Positions 1 through 6,454 of a stretch of DNA of 64,000 nt are shown here, in pieces. How positions within the stretch are numbered: position 1 is the stretch's first letter; every line of letters begins with the position of its first letter. Made by a program: the position numbers and the translations under genes. The stretch lies in the IMG/VR virus record IMGVR_UViG_3300046373_000059, positions 1-64,000 of that record. One strand, written 5' to 3'. A model generated the notes under the pieces. It made no database searches. It saw nothing but the letters and a program-made list of their open reading frames with translations, and had not been told where the DNA came from. This DNA is from a virus.

Positions 1-2
1 AC

Positions 3-581
3 GTCACTGGCAGCCGCATCCTGGATGTGATGCAAGTCAGTAAGACCACTGGCAAGCCGTTGCAGGCCCGCGAGAACTACCTGTGGGAACTGGTCACGGA
101 ACGCATCAATGGCGTCCCGCTGGACAACGTGAATGCCTACGCTATGCAGTGGGGTAAGGACTGCGAATCCTTCGCACGCACGGCCTATGAAGTCCAGTCG
201 GGCAACACGATCATCGAAGCTGGCTTCATCAAGAACATCCGGCATCCAGGCGTCGGCGTGTCGCTGGACGGCATGATTGACGACCTCGGCGCCTGGGAAA
301 ATAAGTCGCCAAAAGATTCGACCATCCACATCCAGACGTGGCTGCAAGGTATGCCGGAAAAGCATGTCTATCAAGTCCAGGCTGGCCTGTGGATTACCGA
401 GCGCGAATGGATGGACTTCACGTCGTTCGACCCGCGCTGCCCGAACGATGCGCAGCTCTACACCCAGCGCCTGTACCGCGACGAAGCGCTGATCGCAAAG
501 ATGGAAGATGCTGTCTCGGTCTTCATCAAGGAAGTGGAAGAAACCGTCGCCGCCACCGTTGCAAAAATCAAGGGGATGTAA
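3..581 (+). CDS. YqaJ-type exonuclease (5' end missing)
   Basis: The frame is open to the left edge, so the true start lies outside the window. The product resembles the YqaJ/lambda-exonuclease family, which degrades one strand of double-stranded DNA ends to feed single-strand annealing recombination. The visible start reads VTGSRI, like the family's N-terminal segment. The PD-(D/E)XK core is present: SLDGM with the metal-binding Asp at 267-269, then WENKSPK with Glu at 297-299 and Lys at 303-305. A RecT-like annealing protein begins at the other edge of the window and is the expected partner. The gene overlaps the next by one base (TAATG). Confidence 0.85.
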   Translation, partial: VTGSRILDVMQVSKTTGKPLQARENYLWELVTERINGVPLDNVNAYAMQWGKDCESFARTAYEVQSGNTIIEAGFIKNIRHPGVGVSLDGMIDDLGAWENKSPKDSTIHIQTWLQGMPEKHVYQVQAGLWITEREWMDFTSFDPRCPNDAQLYTQRLYRDEALIAKMEDAVSVFIKEVEETVAATVAKIKGM

Positions 582-883
582 TGGCTACCAGTGGACTTAC
601 AAAAAGCATTCGGCTTGGCAACGCATCTGATCTGGTGCAGCTCGTCCGTCAAGTCGTTGACAGCTATCCGCCAGAAACACAGGGCGAGGCATTGCGTGAG
701 CTGATTATGTCATGCACGCGCAAGCTGGTCGATGTTGATGGAGCGGATCAGGCGGCCATCCTGTACATCGGCGGCTTGCTTACGCTGACGGATCAGGGCG
801 TTACTGGCGACCTCAAGCTGCTGCTGGAATCGAGCGGCGAAGCGAAATCCCTGATCGAGAAACTGCGCGGCCCACTGGAATAA
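581..883 (+). CDS. unknown 100-aa protein of the recombination operon
   Basis: I do not recognise this gene. The ATG at 581 shares one base with the upstream TAA, so translation is probably coupled. The same frame is open further upstream, but that part only shadows the exonuclease gene. The product is 100 residues, mostly predicted helix, with two runs of leucine-rich amphipathic sequence (LVQLVRQVV and LLLESSGEAKSLIEKL). It sits between the YqaJ-type exonuclease and NinB, so a role in recombination or early metabolism is an inference from position only. Confidence 0.7.
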   Translation: MATSGLTKSIRLGNASDLVQLVRQVVDSYPPETQGEALRELIMSCTRKLVDVDGADQAAILYIGGLLTLTDQGVTGDLKLLLESSGEAKSLIEKLRGPLE

Positions 884-884
884 C

Positions 885-1355
885 ATGGCCGACTTCGACG
901 ACAAAAAAATCTACTACATCACGGACACGAACCGCAAGCACGTCATGCGCGAGCTGTACGATTCGCTGCCCGTGGGATGGAAGATAACAGTGGCGCCTCC
1001 TGGTCGGACGCTCGACCAGAATGCGAAGCTGTGGCCCATGCTGGATGACATCGCAAAACAGGTCATCTGGTATGGCGAGAAACTGGACAGGGAAGACTGG
1101 AAGGACGTGCTGACGGCATCGCTCAAGAAGTACCGCGTGGTGCCGGGAATTGAAGGCGGCTTTGTGGCATGTGGTATGCACACGAGCCGCATGTCGAAGC
1201 GGGATTTCAGCGAGCTGATCGAGCTGATCTACGCCTTCGGCGCGCAAAAGGATGTCGTGTGGTCTGAGAAAGCGAAGAACGCATACGACGAATATCTCTA
1301 TGAACTGAATTCAAAATCGAAAGCAAAAAATGCCTCCCAAAAAGAAAGTAGTTGA
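885..1355 (+). CDS. ninB: NinB-like recombination protein
   Basis: 156 residues, matching the usual length of the NinB/Orf family (lambda Orf), a dimeric DNA-binding mediator that helps load recombinases and can stand in for RecFOR. The pattern 'RTLDQNAKLWPMLDDIAKQV' followed by a Trp/Asp-rich stretch (REDWKDVLTASL) and MSKRDFSELIELIYAFGA is typical of the family. The start ATG is one base after the upstream stop. The C-terminus is a Lys/Ser-rich tail that overlaps the next gene by 26 bases. Confidence 0.85.
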   Translation: MADFDDKKIYYITDTNRKHVMRELYDSLPVGWKITVAPPGRTLDQNAKLWPMLDDIAKQVIWYGEKLDREDWKDVLTASLKKYRVVPGIEGGFVACGMHTSRMSKRDFSELIELIYAFGAQKDVVWSEKAKNAYDEYLYELNSKSKAKNASQKESS

Positions 1356-2355
1356 AGCTCCAGTCGAAGTCGCCAGCGAAGTTGTCGATGTGCCGGTCAG
1401 CGCCGTGGCAGCCTATGTCCCGTTCTATGCGGAACTGGCTGGTCTGGAAAAAGACAATGCCGCTGTCGTGTTCGATTACGAAAGCAAGGCTGGCAACAAG
1501 GAAGCGCGCAGCCATATTTACAAGCTGCGCAAGACCAAGGCCGCACTGGAAGCAGCGCGCACGGCGGCGAAAGAAAAGTCGCGCCTGGAAGGCATCGCCA
1601 TCGACACTGAAGCCAAGGAAATCAAGGCTCGCGTCGAAGCCATGATCGACGTGCATCAGAAACCGCTGGACGAAATCGAAGCGCGTGAAGCCGCTGCCGT
1701 GGCCGCGCTCCAGGCCAAGCTGGATGCCATCGTCACGTTCGGCAAGGAAGCCACGACGACGGAAGACCTGAAGTATGCGATTGATTCCCTGTTCGCTCTG
1801 GACATCGACGACAGCTTTGGCGACAAGAAGGCCACGGCGAAGCAGGCCAAGGCCCAGCGCCTGACGGAATTGGGCGAGCTGCACAAGTCGGCGTATCAGC
1901 ACGAACAGGAACAGCTTGAGCTGGCCGAATCACGCCGGAAGATCGCTGACCTGGAGCGCGCCGCTCGTGAAAAGGACATTGCCGACAAGGCCGCAGCGGC
2001 AGCTACCAAGGCAGCGGAAGACCGCGCCCGCGCCGACAAGGACGCTGCTGACCGGCAGGTTGCTGAAGCGAACTTGAAAGCCGAGAACGCCAAGCGCGCA
2101 GCCGAAGAAGCGCAGCGCCAGTCGGAAGCGAAGCAGCAGGCCGCCGTCGAAGCGGAACGCGCACGCGCCCAGGCAGAAGCGAACGCGGCGGCCAGCGCCA
2201 GCAAGGCCCGCAGCGAAGATGAACAGCATCGCGCCAAGTTCAACCGCGAAGCCTTGGACGCCATGCTGGAAGCGGGCCTGGATGAAGCCGTGGCGAAGCG
2301 CTGCGTCAGCCTGATCGTGAAGGGCTTAATCCCTCACATCACTATGACTTATTAA
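1330..2355 (+). CDS. Ala/Lys-rich coiled-coil protein near recombinases
   Basis: 341 residues. After a short basic start (MPPKKK) the protein is almost entirely alpha-helical, with long Ala/Glu/Lys heptad-like stretches from about residue 60 to 290, the densest being the 'AAREKDIADKAAAAATKAAED' region. The C-terminus ends in a small domain finishing 'GLIPHITMTY'; I remember similar C-termini in phage proteins located beside RecT/YqaJ genes, but cannot name the family with certainty. It overlaps ninB by 26 bases. A scaffold or accessory role in recombination is inference. Confidence 0.8.
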   Translation: MPPKKKVVEAPVEVASEVVDVPVSAVAAYVPFYAELAGLEKDNAAVVFDYESKAGNKEARSHIYKLRKTKAALEAARTAAKEKSRLEGIAIDTEAKEIKARVEAMIDVHQKPLDEIEAREAAAVAALQAKLDAIVTFGKEATTTEDLKYAIDSLFALDIDDSFGDKKATAKQAKAQRLTELGELHKSAYQHEQEQLELAESRRKIADLERAAREKDIADKAAAAATKAAEDRARADKDAADRQVAEANLKAENAKRAAEEAQRQSEAKQQAAVEAERARAQAEANAAASASKARSEDEQHRAKFNREALDAMLEAGLDEAVAKRCVSLIVKGLIPHITMTY

Positions 2356-2413
2356 AATAAACCTTGTAATCCAGTATAAGTGTCCTAATATACCGGGCAA
2401 GGAGGGGAACCAT
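2356..2413 (+). promoter_or_regulatory. leader with possible SD-sequestering stem
   Basis: AT-rich gap between two plus-strand genes. CCTTG at 2363-2367 can pair with CAAGG at 2398-2402, next to the Shine-Dalgarno of the 54-aa gene, and GTATA at 2378-2382 pairs with TATAC at 2392-2396 inside it. The fold would partly mask the ribosome binding site. This is a weak, purely visual prediction. Confidence 0.3.
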
Positions 2414-2578
2414 ATGGATGCCGATACGACACAGAAGAACGACGCATACGCCGAATTCAACCGGCTGCGCGATGACCGCTTCCAGAAGTATTCTGAAAGA
2501 CAGGCGTTCCATATGGCCCTTGACTTCTACTTGAACGCCATCCAATACAAACCGGCCACGCCGACAAAGGAGAAATGA
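2414..2578 (+). CDS. small 54-aa hypothetical protein
   Basis: ATG at 2414 follows an excellent Shine-Dalgarno (AAGGAGGGG, 2399-2407). The 54-residue product is charged and helical (NRLRDDRFQKYSERQAFHMALDFYLNAI). It ends with TGA inside the ATGATG start of the next gene, a four-base coupled overlap. No family recognised. Confidence 0.65.
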   Translation: MDADTTQKNDAYAEFNRLRDDRFQKYSERQAFHMALDFYLNAIQYKPATPTKEK

Positions 2579-2967
2579 TGTGTAGCTGTGACTTCAGCGA
2601 CTATGAAATGCCCGCCTTCTACAAGGAAGCGCGGCATATAGCTCGCAAGGTGCATCACTGCGACGAGTGCAACTGTGCTTGCATCCTTCCAGGTGAAAAA
2701 TACCTTACGGTTTCCGGCCTGTGGGAAGGCCATTTCAAGGTCTACAAAACCTGCGGCGCCTGCCTGGACATGAAGGCATACGTGGAATCAAAGGTCGCAT
2801 GTTTCTGCCCTTCGCTGGGCGACCTGTACAGCATGGGCTGCGAAGAAATCATTGAGGCGCGCAAAACCCCTGGAGCCATGTTCGGCTTCGGTCGTCTTGC
2901 AGTAGCTCGCCAGCGCCGCCGCCGTTTTTTCAAGATGCAAGATGCACCAATCACAACGAGGAAATAA
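2575..2967 (+). CDS. Cys-rich putative zinc-binding protein
   Basis: 130 residues with ten cysteines, several paired: CSC at the N-terminus, CDECNCAC near residues 31-38, CGAC near 61, CFC near 77 and another in GCEE. The spacing suggests one or two zinc sites. The C-terminus is basic (RQRRRRFF). It overlaps its upstream neighbour by four bases and the next gene by one base. Nucleic-acid binding is inferred from the zinc-type cysteines and the basic tail; no named family recognised. Confidence 0.75.
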   Translation: MMCSCDFSDYEMPAFYKEARHIARKVHHCDECNCACILPGEKYLTVSGLWEGHFKVYKTCGACLDMKAYVESKVACFCPSLGDLYSMGCEEIIEARKTPGAMFGFGRLAVARQRRRRFFKMQDAPITTRK

Positions 2968-3584
2968 TGGATACCAGCTCGGAAAAAATCATGCACGCGG
3001 AAGATCGTATGCGCGCCCATGACCATAATCAGGACAATGCCGCCGTCGATCTGGCTGCTGTCGCCATGAAGGGCAAGATGGCCGCCTGCCGCGTCAAGGG
3101 CCGGTCAGGCTGGAACGACCCGCTCCTGTGCAGCGCGCAGACCCTGCGCAACATGCTGCGCGACCATGTGGAAAAAGGCGATCCAGTGGACGTGCTCAAC
3201 ATCGCCATGATGCTGTTCAATCGCGGCGCCTCGACGAAGGCCGATCTAATCCCGCTGGATGTCACCGTCCTGCGCGACATCAAGGACGGCGGTAGCTGGA
3301 GCAATCCAGGCATACCTGACATTGGCGAAAACGATGGCGCTGGCTGGAATGCCTGGGTACGCGATCAGGGTCTTGAGCTGCATGTTGAGCACCTGGAAGA
3401 CGAGCCTGACGACAATCAGGCGAAGATCAATTACTTCGAGTGCGAAAGCGCCGACTACAGCGACTGGCAGGCCGAAGCCCCGCCCGCCGACAAGTACGGC
3501 AAGTGGCACACGTTCTCGATCCACGACACGGAAGACGGCCCTTGCTGGGTCTTCGCCCGCCGCCACACCTTACCGGAGCGTTAA
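2967..3584 (+). CDS. conserved-type phage protein, unknown function
   Basis: 205 residues. The N-terminal 90 residues (KGKMAACRVKGRSGWNDP, then LRNMLRDHVEKGDPVDVLN) match a pattern I know from many proteobacterial phages, where the segment describes an unannotated helical domain. The C-terminal half is acidic and ends with an aromatic-rich strand region (WHTFSIHDTEDGPCWVFARR). Starts with a one-base TAATG overlap with the zinc-type protein. Confidence 0.75.
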   Translation: MDTSSEKIMHAEDRMRAHDHNQDNAAVDLAAVAMKGKMAACRVKGRSGWNDPLLCSAQTLRNMLRDHVEKGDPVDVLNIAMMLFNRGASTKADLIPLDVTVLRDIKDGGSWSNPGIPDIGENDGAGWNAWVRDQGLELHVEHLEDEPDDNQAKINYFECESADYSDWQAEAPPADKYGKWHTFSIHDTEDGPCWVFARRHTLPER

Positions 3585-3586
3585 TC

Positions 3587-4171
3587 ATGGCTGGCTATAA
3601 CTTCACCACGAAGAATGCCGTGGCGCGCATCGAGCGCATCGAACAGCTTATCGGCATGGGCTTCAACACGGCGGCCATGATAGGCGAAAAGATCAACATG
3701 CCGAAGGGCACGTACAGCCATTACCTGTCGTTCATGCGGCAGAATGATCTGATCCACATCGCCAGCTATGACCACGGCAACAGGCGCGGCGGCTACACGC
3801 CAGTGTATGCACTCGGCAAGCCGCCCACGGAAGACGAACTGCTGTTCGGTCGTGACGACTACGACCACGAGCTGCGGATTTTTACGAAGGACTGGCAGGA
3901 CGGCACGGCGCATCGTGACCCGCTCGACGCCGCGTTCTTCGGGCCAGTAACGCAGGACAGCGCTGGGCTGAATCCCAGCAACACAATCAAGGAAGAAGAA
4001 AATGGCATCGAGCACTACGACATCAACCAGCATCGGGAATTCTGCCGCACCATTGCCTCTGTCGGAACTGGATTCCCGGTTCCAGCGACTCGGCTCGGCG
4101 GTGGACTTCCTGCATGGGCACTTGAAAGAACTGGCAACGCGGCTTCAGCCGGTGCTGCGTCAGCAATCTGA
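3587..4171 (+). CDS. winged-helix-like DNA-binding protein
   Basis: 194 residues. The first 70 residues look like a winged helix: IERIEQLIGMGF, then TAAMIGEKINMPKGTYSHYLSF (a helix-turn-helix) and a hairpin-like wing 'RGGYTPVYALG'. The start at 3587 follows GGAGCG by nine bases; an upstream open extension only covers the previous gene. The last 56 codons, from about 4002, overlap another gene on the same strand in a different frame and look less protein-like, so the functional part may end near residue 140. Probably a transcription regulator. Confidence 0.65.
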   Translation: MAGYNFTTKNAVARIERIEQLIGMGFNTAAMIGEKINMPKGTYSHYLSFMRQNDLIHIASYDHGNRRGGYTPVYALGKPPTEDELLFGRDDYDHELRIFTKDWQDGTAHRDPLDAAFFGPVTQDSAGLNPSNTIKEEENGIEHYDINQHREFCRTIASVGTGFPVPATRLGGGLPAWALERTGNAASAGAASAI

Positions 4172-4313
4172 ATTGGCCGCAAGCACGGCCAGCGAATTGT
4201 CGGCGGTCGGCCCTGACGCCTCGCCATACGCGGGCCAGTTGGTCGGCCTGGAAAACTACGTGTCGGGCCTGGATCATTCGATCCTGGACATCCTGGATCG
4301 TTTAGCAATCTAA
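4002..4313 (+). CDS. unknown 103-aa helical protein, overlapping start
   Basis: ATG at 4002 lies four bases after GGAAGAAG. The protein has a low-complexity Ser/Thr start followed by a convincing helical body (ELDSRFQRLGSAVDFLHGHLKE, then ATRLQPVLRQQ) and a C-terminal leucine-rich segment. Small phage proteins with this 'HLKELATRLQPVLR' look are common. The first 170 bases overlap the winged-helix gene in another frame; a later start cannot be excluded. It is followed at once by a strong GC hairpin. Confidence 0.65.
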   Translation: MASSTTTSTSIGNSAAPLPLSELDSRFQRLGSAVDFLHGHLKELATRLQPVLRQQSELAASTASELSAVGPDASPYAGQLVGLENYVSGLDHSILDILDRLAI

Positions 4314-4315
4314 CT

Positions 4316-4338
4316 GGCCGGGCCGGGTTCGCCCGGCC
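4316..4338 (+). terminator. GC-rich hairpin between genes
   Basis: GGCCGGGC (4316-4323) and GCCCGGCC (4331-4338) form a perfect eight-base stem with a seven-base loop, placed between a TAA stop and the Shine-Dalgarno GGGGAG of the next gene. There is no U-run, so it is either a weak terminator or attenuator, or an RNA-stabilising structure. Confidence 0.5.
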
Positions 4339-4351
4339 TATGGGGAGCGGT

Positions 4352-4795
4352 ATGAAACCGAAGGACGCGGGAATCCGTAAGGCGTATGAAGTGCTGAAGG
4401 AAGCGCGGGCCGCCGTAGCACAGGCACAGTACCGCGCCATACGCTATTGCAAGCACAAGGAAATCGGCCAGTGCAAGCCGAAGCTGTCGGACTATGGAAC
4501 ATCAGACCCTGAAGAACGCGCTTGCTTGCGCTGCGGTCTGCGTGAGATTGGATGGGGTATCGGATACATCGTGCTGCATAGCGATCATCCGATTCTCCTG
4601 TCAAGGACTGAGGCGCAAAGCCTTTCCACCGTCACTCTGTACGAGCCTGACAAGTCTTTGATAAACCGTGAGGAATCCAGTCTTTACGATGTCGTGCGCG
4701 CAAAGCTGGACTTGCCAGTGTTGAAGCAAACCCAGGCCCGGCGCGACGCGGCGAAGAAAGCCCTGATGGCTACTTGGGCCAAGCATCAACCGTAG
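4352..4795 (+). CDS. unknown 147-aa protein with CxxC motifs
   Basis: The ATG at 4352 is preferred over 4340 because GGGGAG (4341-4346) then serves as ribosome binding site. The protein has a helical N-terminus, then CKHKEIGQCKP and CLRCGLREIGWGIGY, which look like a zinc-binding pair, and a charged helical C-terminus. The last 26 bases overlap, tail to tail, the Rz1 gene on the other strand, so this gene closes the plus-strand block. Function unknown. Confidence 0.7.
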   Translation: MKPKDAGIRKAYEVLKEARAAVAQAQYRAIRYCKHKEIGQCKPKLSDYGTSDPEERACLRCGLREIGWGIGYIVLHSDHPILLSRTEAQSLSTVTLYEPDKSLINREESSLYDVVRAKLDLPVLKQTQARRDAAKKALMATWAKHQP

Positions 4796-5021
4796 CATTG
4801 TGCCGGATCGCGCAGTCGGCATAGTTCGGCAGCACCTTGTCTTGCATCCAGGCTTGCCACACATCGTAGTCATCCGATGCTGGCAGGCCATTTTTATGGC
4901 AAGGCTCGGCCAGCTTGCTATCGAGTTGTGGCGGCGTCCACTGCGGCGGCTGCGTCGGTAAGTGCGCGCACGCGGACAGGATCAGGCTTGCAGCCAGCAG
5001 GCAAAGGAGGCGGTTTTGCAT
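4770..5021 (-). CDS. Rz1: Rz1-like outer-membrane spanin lipoprotein
   Basis: 83 residues with a lipoprotein signal: a hydrophobic stretch LLCLLAASLIL followed by the lipobox SAC, so Cys18 would be lipidated. A Pro-rich segment follows (HLPTQPPQWTPPQL), as in Rz1 proteins. The gene starts inside the Rz gene in another frame and runs past its end, the classic overlapping Rz/Rz1 arrangement. With Rz it would form the spanin that fuses inner and outer membrane in the last step of lysis, which implies a Gram-negative host. Confidence 0.88.
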   Translation of the reverse strand: MQNRLLCLLAASLILSACAHLPTQPPQWTPPQLDSKLAEPCHKNGLPASDDYDVWQAWMQDKVLPNYADCAIRHNATVDAWPK

Positions 5022-5310
5022 TTTTCATATCCTTCCGAATGGCATCGAGCTTATCGTTGACGCCGTTGATGGTGGCAGTGGACTTCACGGCAGCATCGTG
5101 GACTACCTTGCTGTCGTCAGCCAGCTTCTTCAATGCCGCCTCCGTGGCGTCTGCGCGGGCCGTGGCGGCTTCCAATTTGATTTTGGCTATGCTGGTGCCA
5201 AGTCGCCAGCCGTTCGTCGCCCAGCCTGCGCTGAAGCAGCCAGCGAGGATGATGCTGACGATGACAACCTTGACCCAGCCCAGCCCGAAGAAATCCGCGA
5301 TCTTGTTCAT
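4918..5310 (-). CDS. Rz: Rz-like inner-membrane spanin
   Basis: 130 residues: one N-terminal membrane helix (VKVVIVSIILAGCFSAGWA), then a long periplasmic coiled coil (KIKLEAATARADATEAALKK onward) typical of i-spanins, with a Pro-rich PPPLPAGC segment near residue 100. It overlaps the endolysin by four bases (ATGA) and contains the start of Rz1 in another frame. Probable partner of Rz1. Confidence 0.88.
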   Translation of the reverse strand: MNKIADFFGLGWVKVVIVSIILAGCFSAGWATNGWRLGTSIAKIKLEAATARADATEAALKKLADDSKVVHDAAVKSTATINGVNDKLDAIRKDMKNAKPPPLPAGCKPDPVRVRALTDAAAAVDAATTR

Positions 5311-5831
5311 TTCAGCGCCTTCATAGCGGCAGAGTAAAACGCCAGTCGTTCGGCCAAGCCGTTGACGCCGCCGTTGACGCGGCGCGTCACGCGCTCCTGG
5401 TTGCCGGTATCGGCCAGGGCGTTGAGGTTGTTGCGCTTCCAGAACAGCCCAGCAGCGCGAGCCGCGTTGAGCGGTTGCTCCAGCAGCTCAGGATGGTTGA
5501 TGCAGTCCAGGTGCAGCGCGGCGGCAGCCTGGGCGTAGTTGCTGCGGCCCGTGGTCTGCAACAGGCCGCGCCCCTTGAACCGCACGCCGTCGCCCGGCTG
5601 CGTATTGCCAAGGTCTTTGCGACCCTCGTATGCGGCGCCGCTCGCCAGCTCCTTGACCCAGCGCAGTTGGCCCGACTCGTGAGCGATCTGCGACAGGAAG
5701 GACGCTTGGCGCGCTGGCGTGCTGATGTCGAATTCAGCCATGGCTGCATTGAGCGGCCCCAGGAACAGGTCGGCTTTGCCGTAGGCCAGCGGCATGATGG
5801 CCTTGAGCTGGTTAAGGCTGATCGGTTTCAT
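5307..5831 (-). CDS. GH19-type endolysin (chitinase-like lysozyme)
   Basis: 174 residues with the glycoside hydrolase family 19 pattern: FLSQIAHESGQL around residues 46-56 carrying the catalytic Glu52, a second acidic residue region KELASGAAYEGR, and the substrate-cleft signature FKGRGLLQTTGRSNYAQ near 86-102. It would cut the glycan strands of peptidoglycan. There is no signal peptide, so it depends on the adjacent holin. It overlaps the holin start by 20 bases. Confidence 0.9.
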   Translation of the reverse strand: MKPISLNQLKAIMPLAYGKADLFLGPLNAAMAEFDISTPARQASFLSQIAHESGQLRWVKELASGAAYEGRKDLGNTQPGDGVRFKGRGLLQTTGRSNYAQAAAALHLDCINHPELLEQPLNAARAAGLFWKRNNLNALADTGNQERVTRRVNGGVNGLAERLAFYSAAMKALK

Positions 5832-6051
5832 CGTGCAGCTTCATTTGTTTGATGACGCGGAGGATGGGGGCTGCCACGGCGCAAGCCAGCGACAGCAGGG
5901 CGAACGTCCGGTCGGGCACAAGACCCTTCATGAACGGCAGGGCATCGGTCATCTGCGACATCAATTCCAGGATGCCGAACAAAGCGGACAGAAGGCTGGC
6001 GCGCACGCTCCAGAACTTCAGCAGCTTTTCCTTTTCGTCGATCAGTTGCAT
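5812..6051 (-). CDS. holin, two membrane segments
   Basis: 79 residues: a charged N-terminus (DEKEKLLKFW), a hydrophobic segment SLLSALFGILELM, a short loop, a second hydrophobic segment FALLSLACAVAAPIL and a charged C-terminal tail (KQMKLHDETDQP). Size, topology and position directly upstream of the endolysin fit a class II holin that opens the inner membrane. Shine-Dalgarno GGGAATG precedes the ATG. Confidence 0.75.
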   Translation of the reverse strand: MQLIDEKEKLLKFWSVRASLLSALFGILELMSQMTDALPFMKGLVPDRTFALLSLACAVAAPILRVIKQMKLHDETDQP

Positions 6052-6060
6052 GACATTCCC

Positions 6061-6426
6061 CTATTTAATCGGCCATTCGCCGTGCTTCAGTTTCTGATAT
6101 GCGGCATAGCCTGCGCCAATCATGGCGACGACCTTGCCCAGCTTGCCGATGAATTCGATGACCTTCATCCCGCCCTTCATCAGCTTAAACACTTCCAGCA
6201 TTTCGCTGGAGTTGTCGCGGGTTTCCTTCGTCATGGCGCTGTTCTCTGCCACGTCACGCTTGAGCTGGGTCAGCTCTTCGGTGCAAATGTCGCTCTGCTT
6301 TTGCAGCACTTCGATCAGTTCCTGCTGATTAGCCAGCGCAACAGTCATGCTTTCGCGCCACTCTGCCGTTGTAGGCTCGGTTTCATCGCCGTAATTGTCC
6401 ACGTTTATCCCCTGTATCAAAGCCAT
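6061..6426 (-). CDS. C-terminally anchored membrane protein of lysis cassette
   Basis: 121 residues. The first 85 are charged and helical with heptad character (ANQQELIEVLQKQSDICTEEL), and a single membrane segment lies near the C-terminus (KVVAMIGAGYAAYQKL). It lies next to the holin, ten bases upstream. It could be a second holin, a holin modulator, or a pinholin-like protein; the sequence does not decide. Confidence 0.7.
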   Translation of the reverse strand: MALIQGINVDNYGDETEPTTAEWRESMTVALANQQELIEVLQKQSDICTEELTQLKRDVAENSAMTKETRDNSSEMLEVFKLMKGGMKVIEFIGKLGKVVAMIGAGYAAYQKLKHGEWPIK

Positions 6427-6454
6427 TTCAAGTGGCCCATGATACGGGGCCGGG

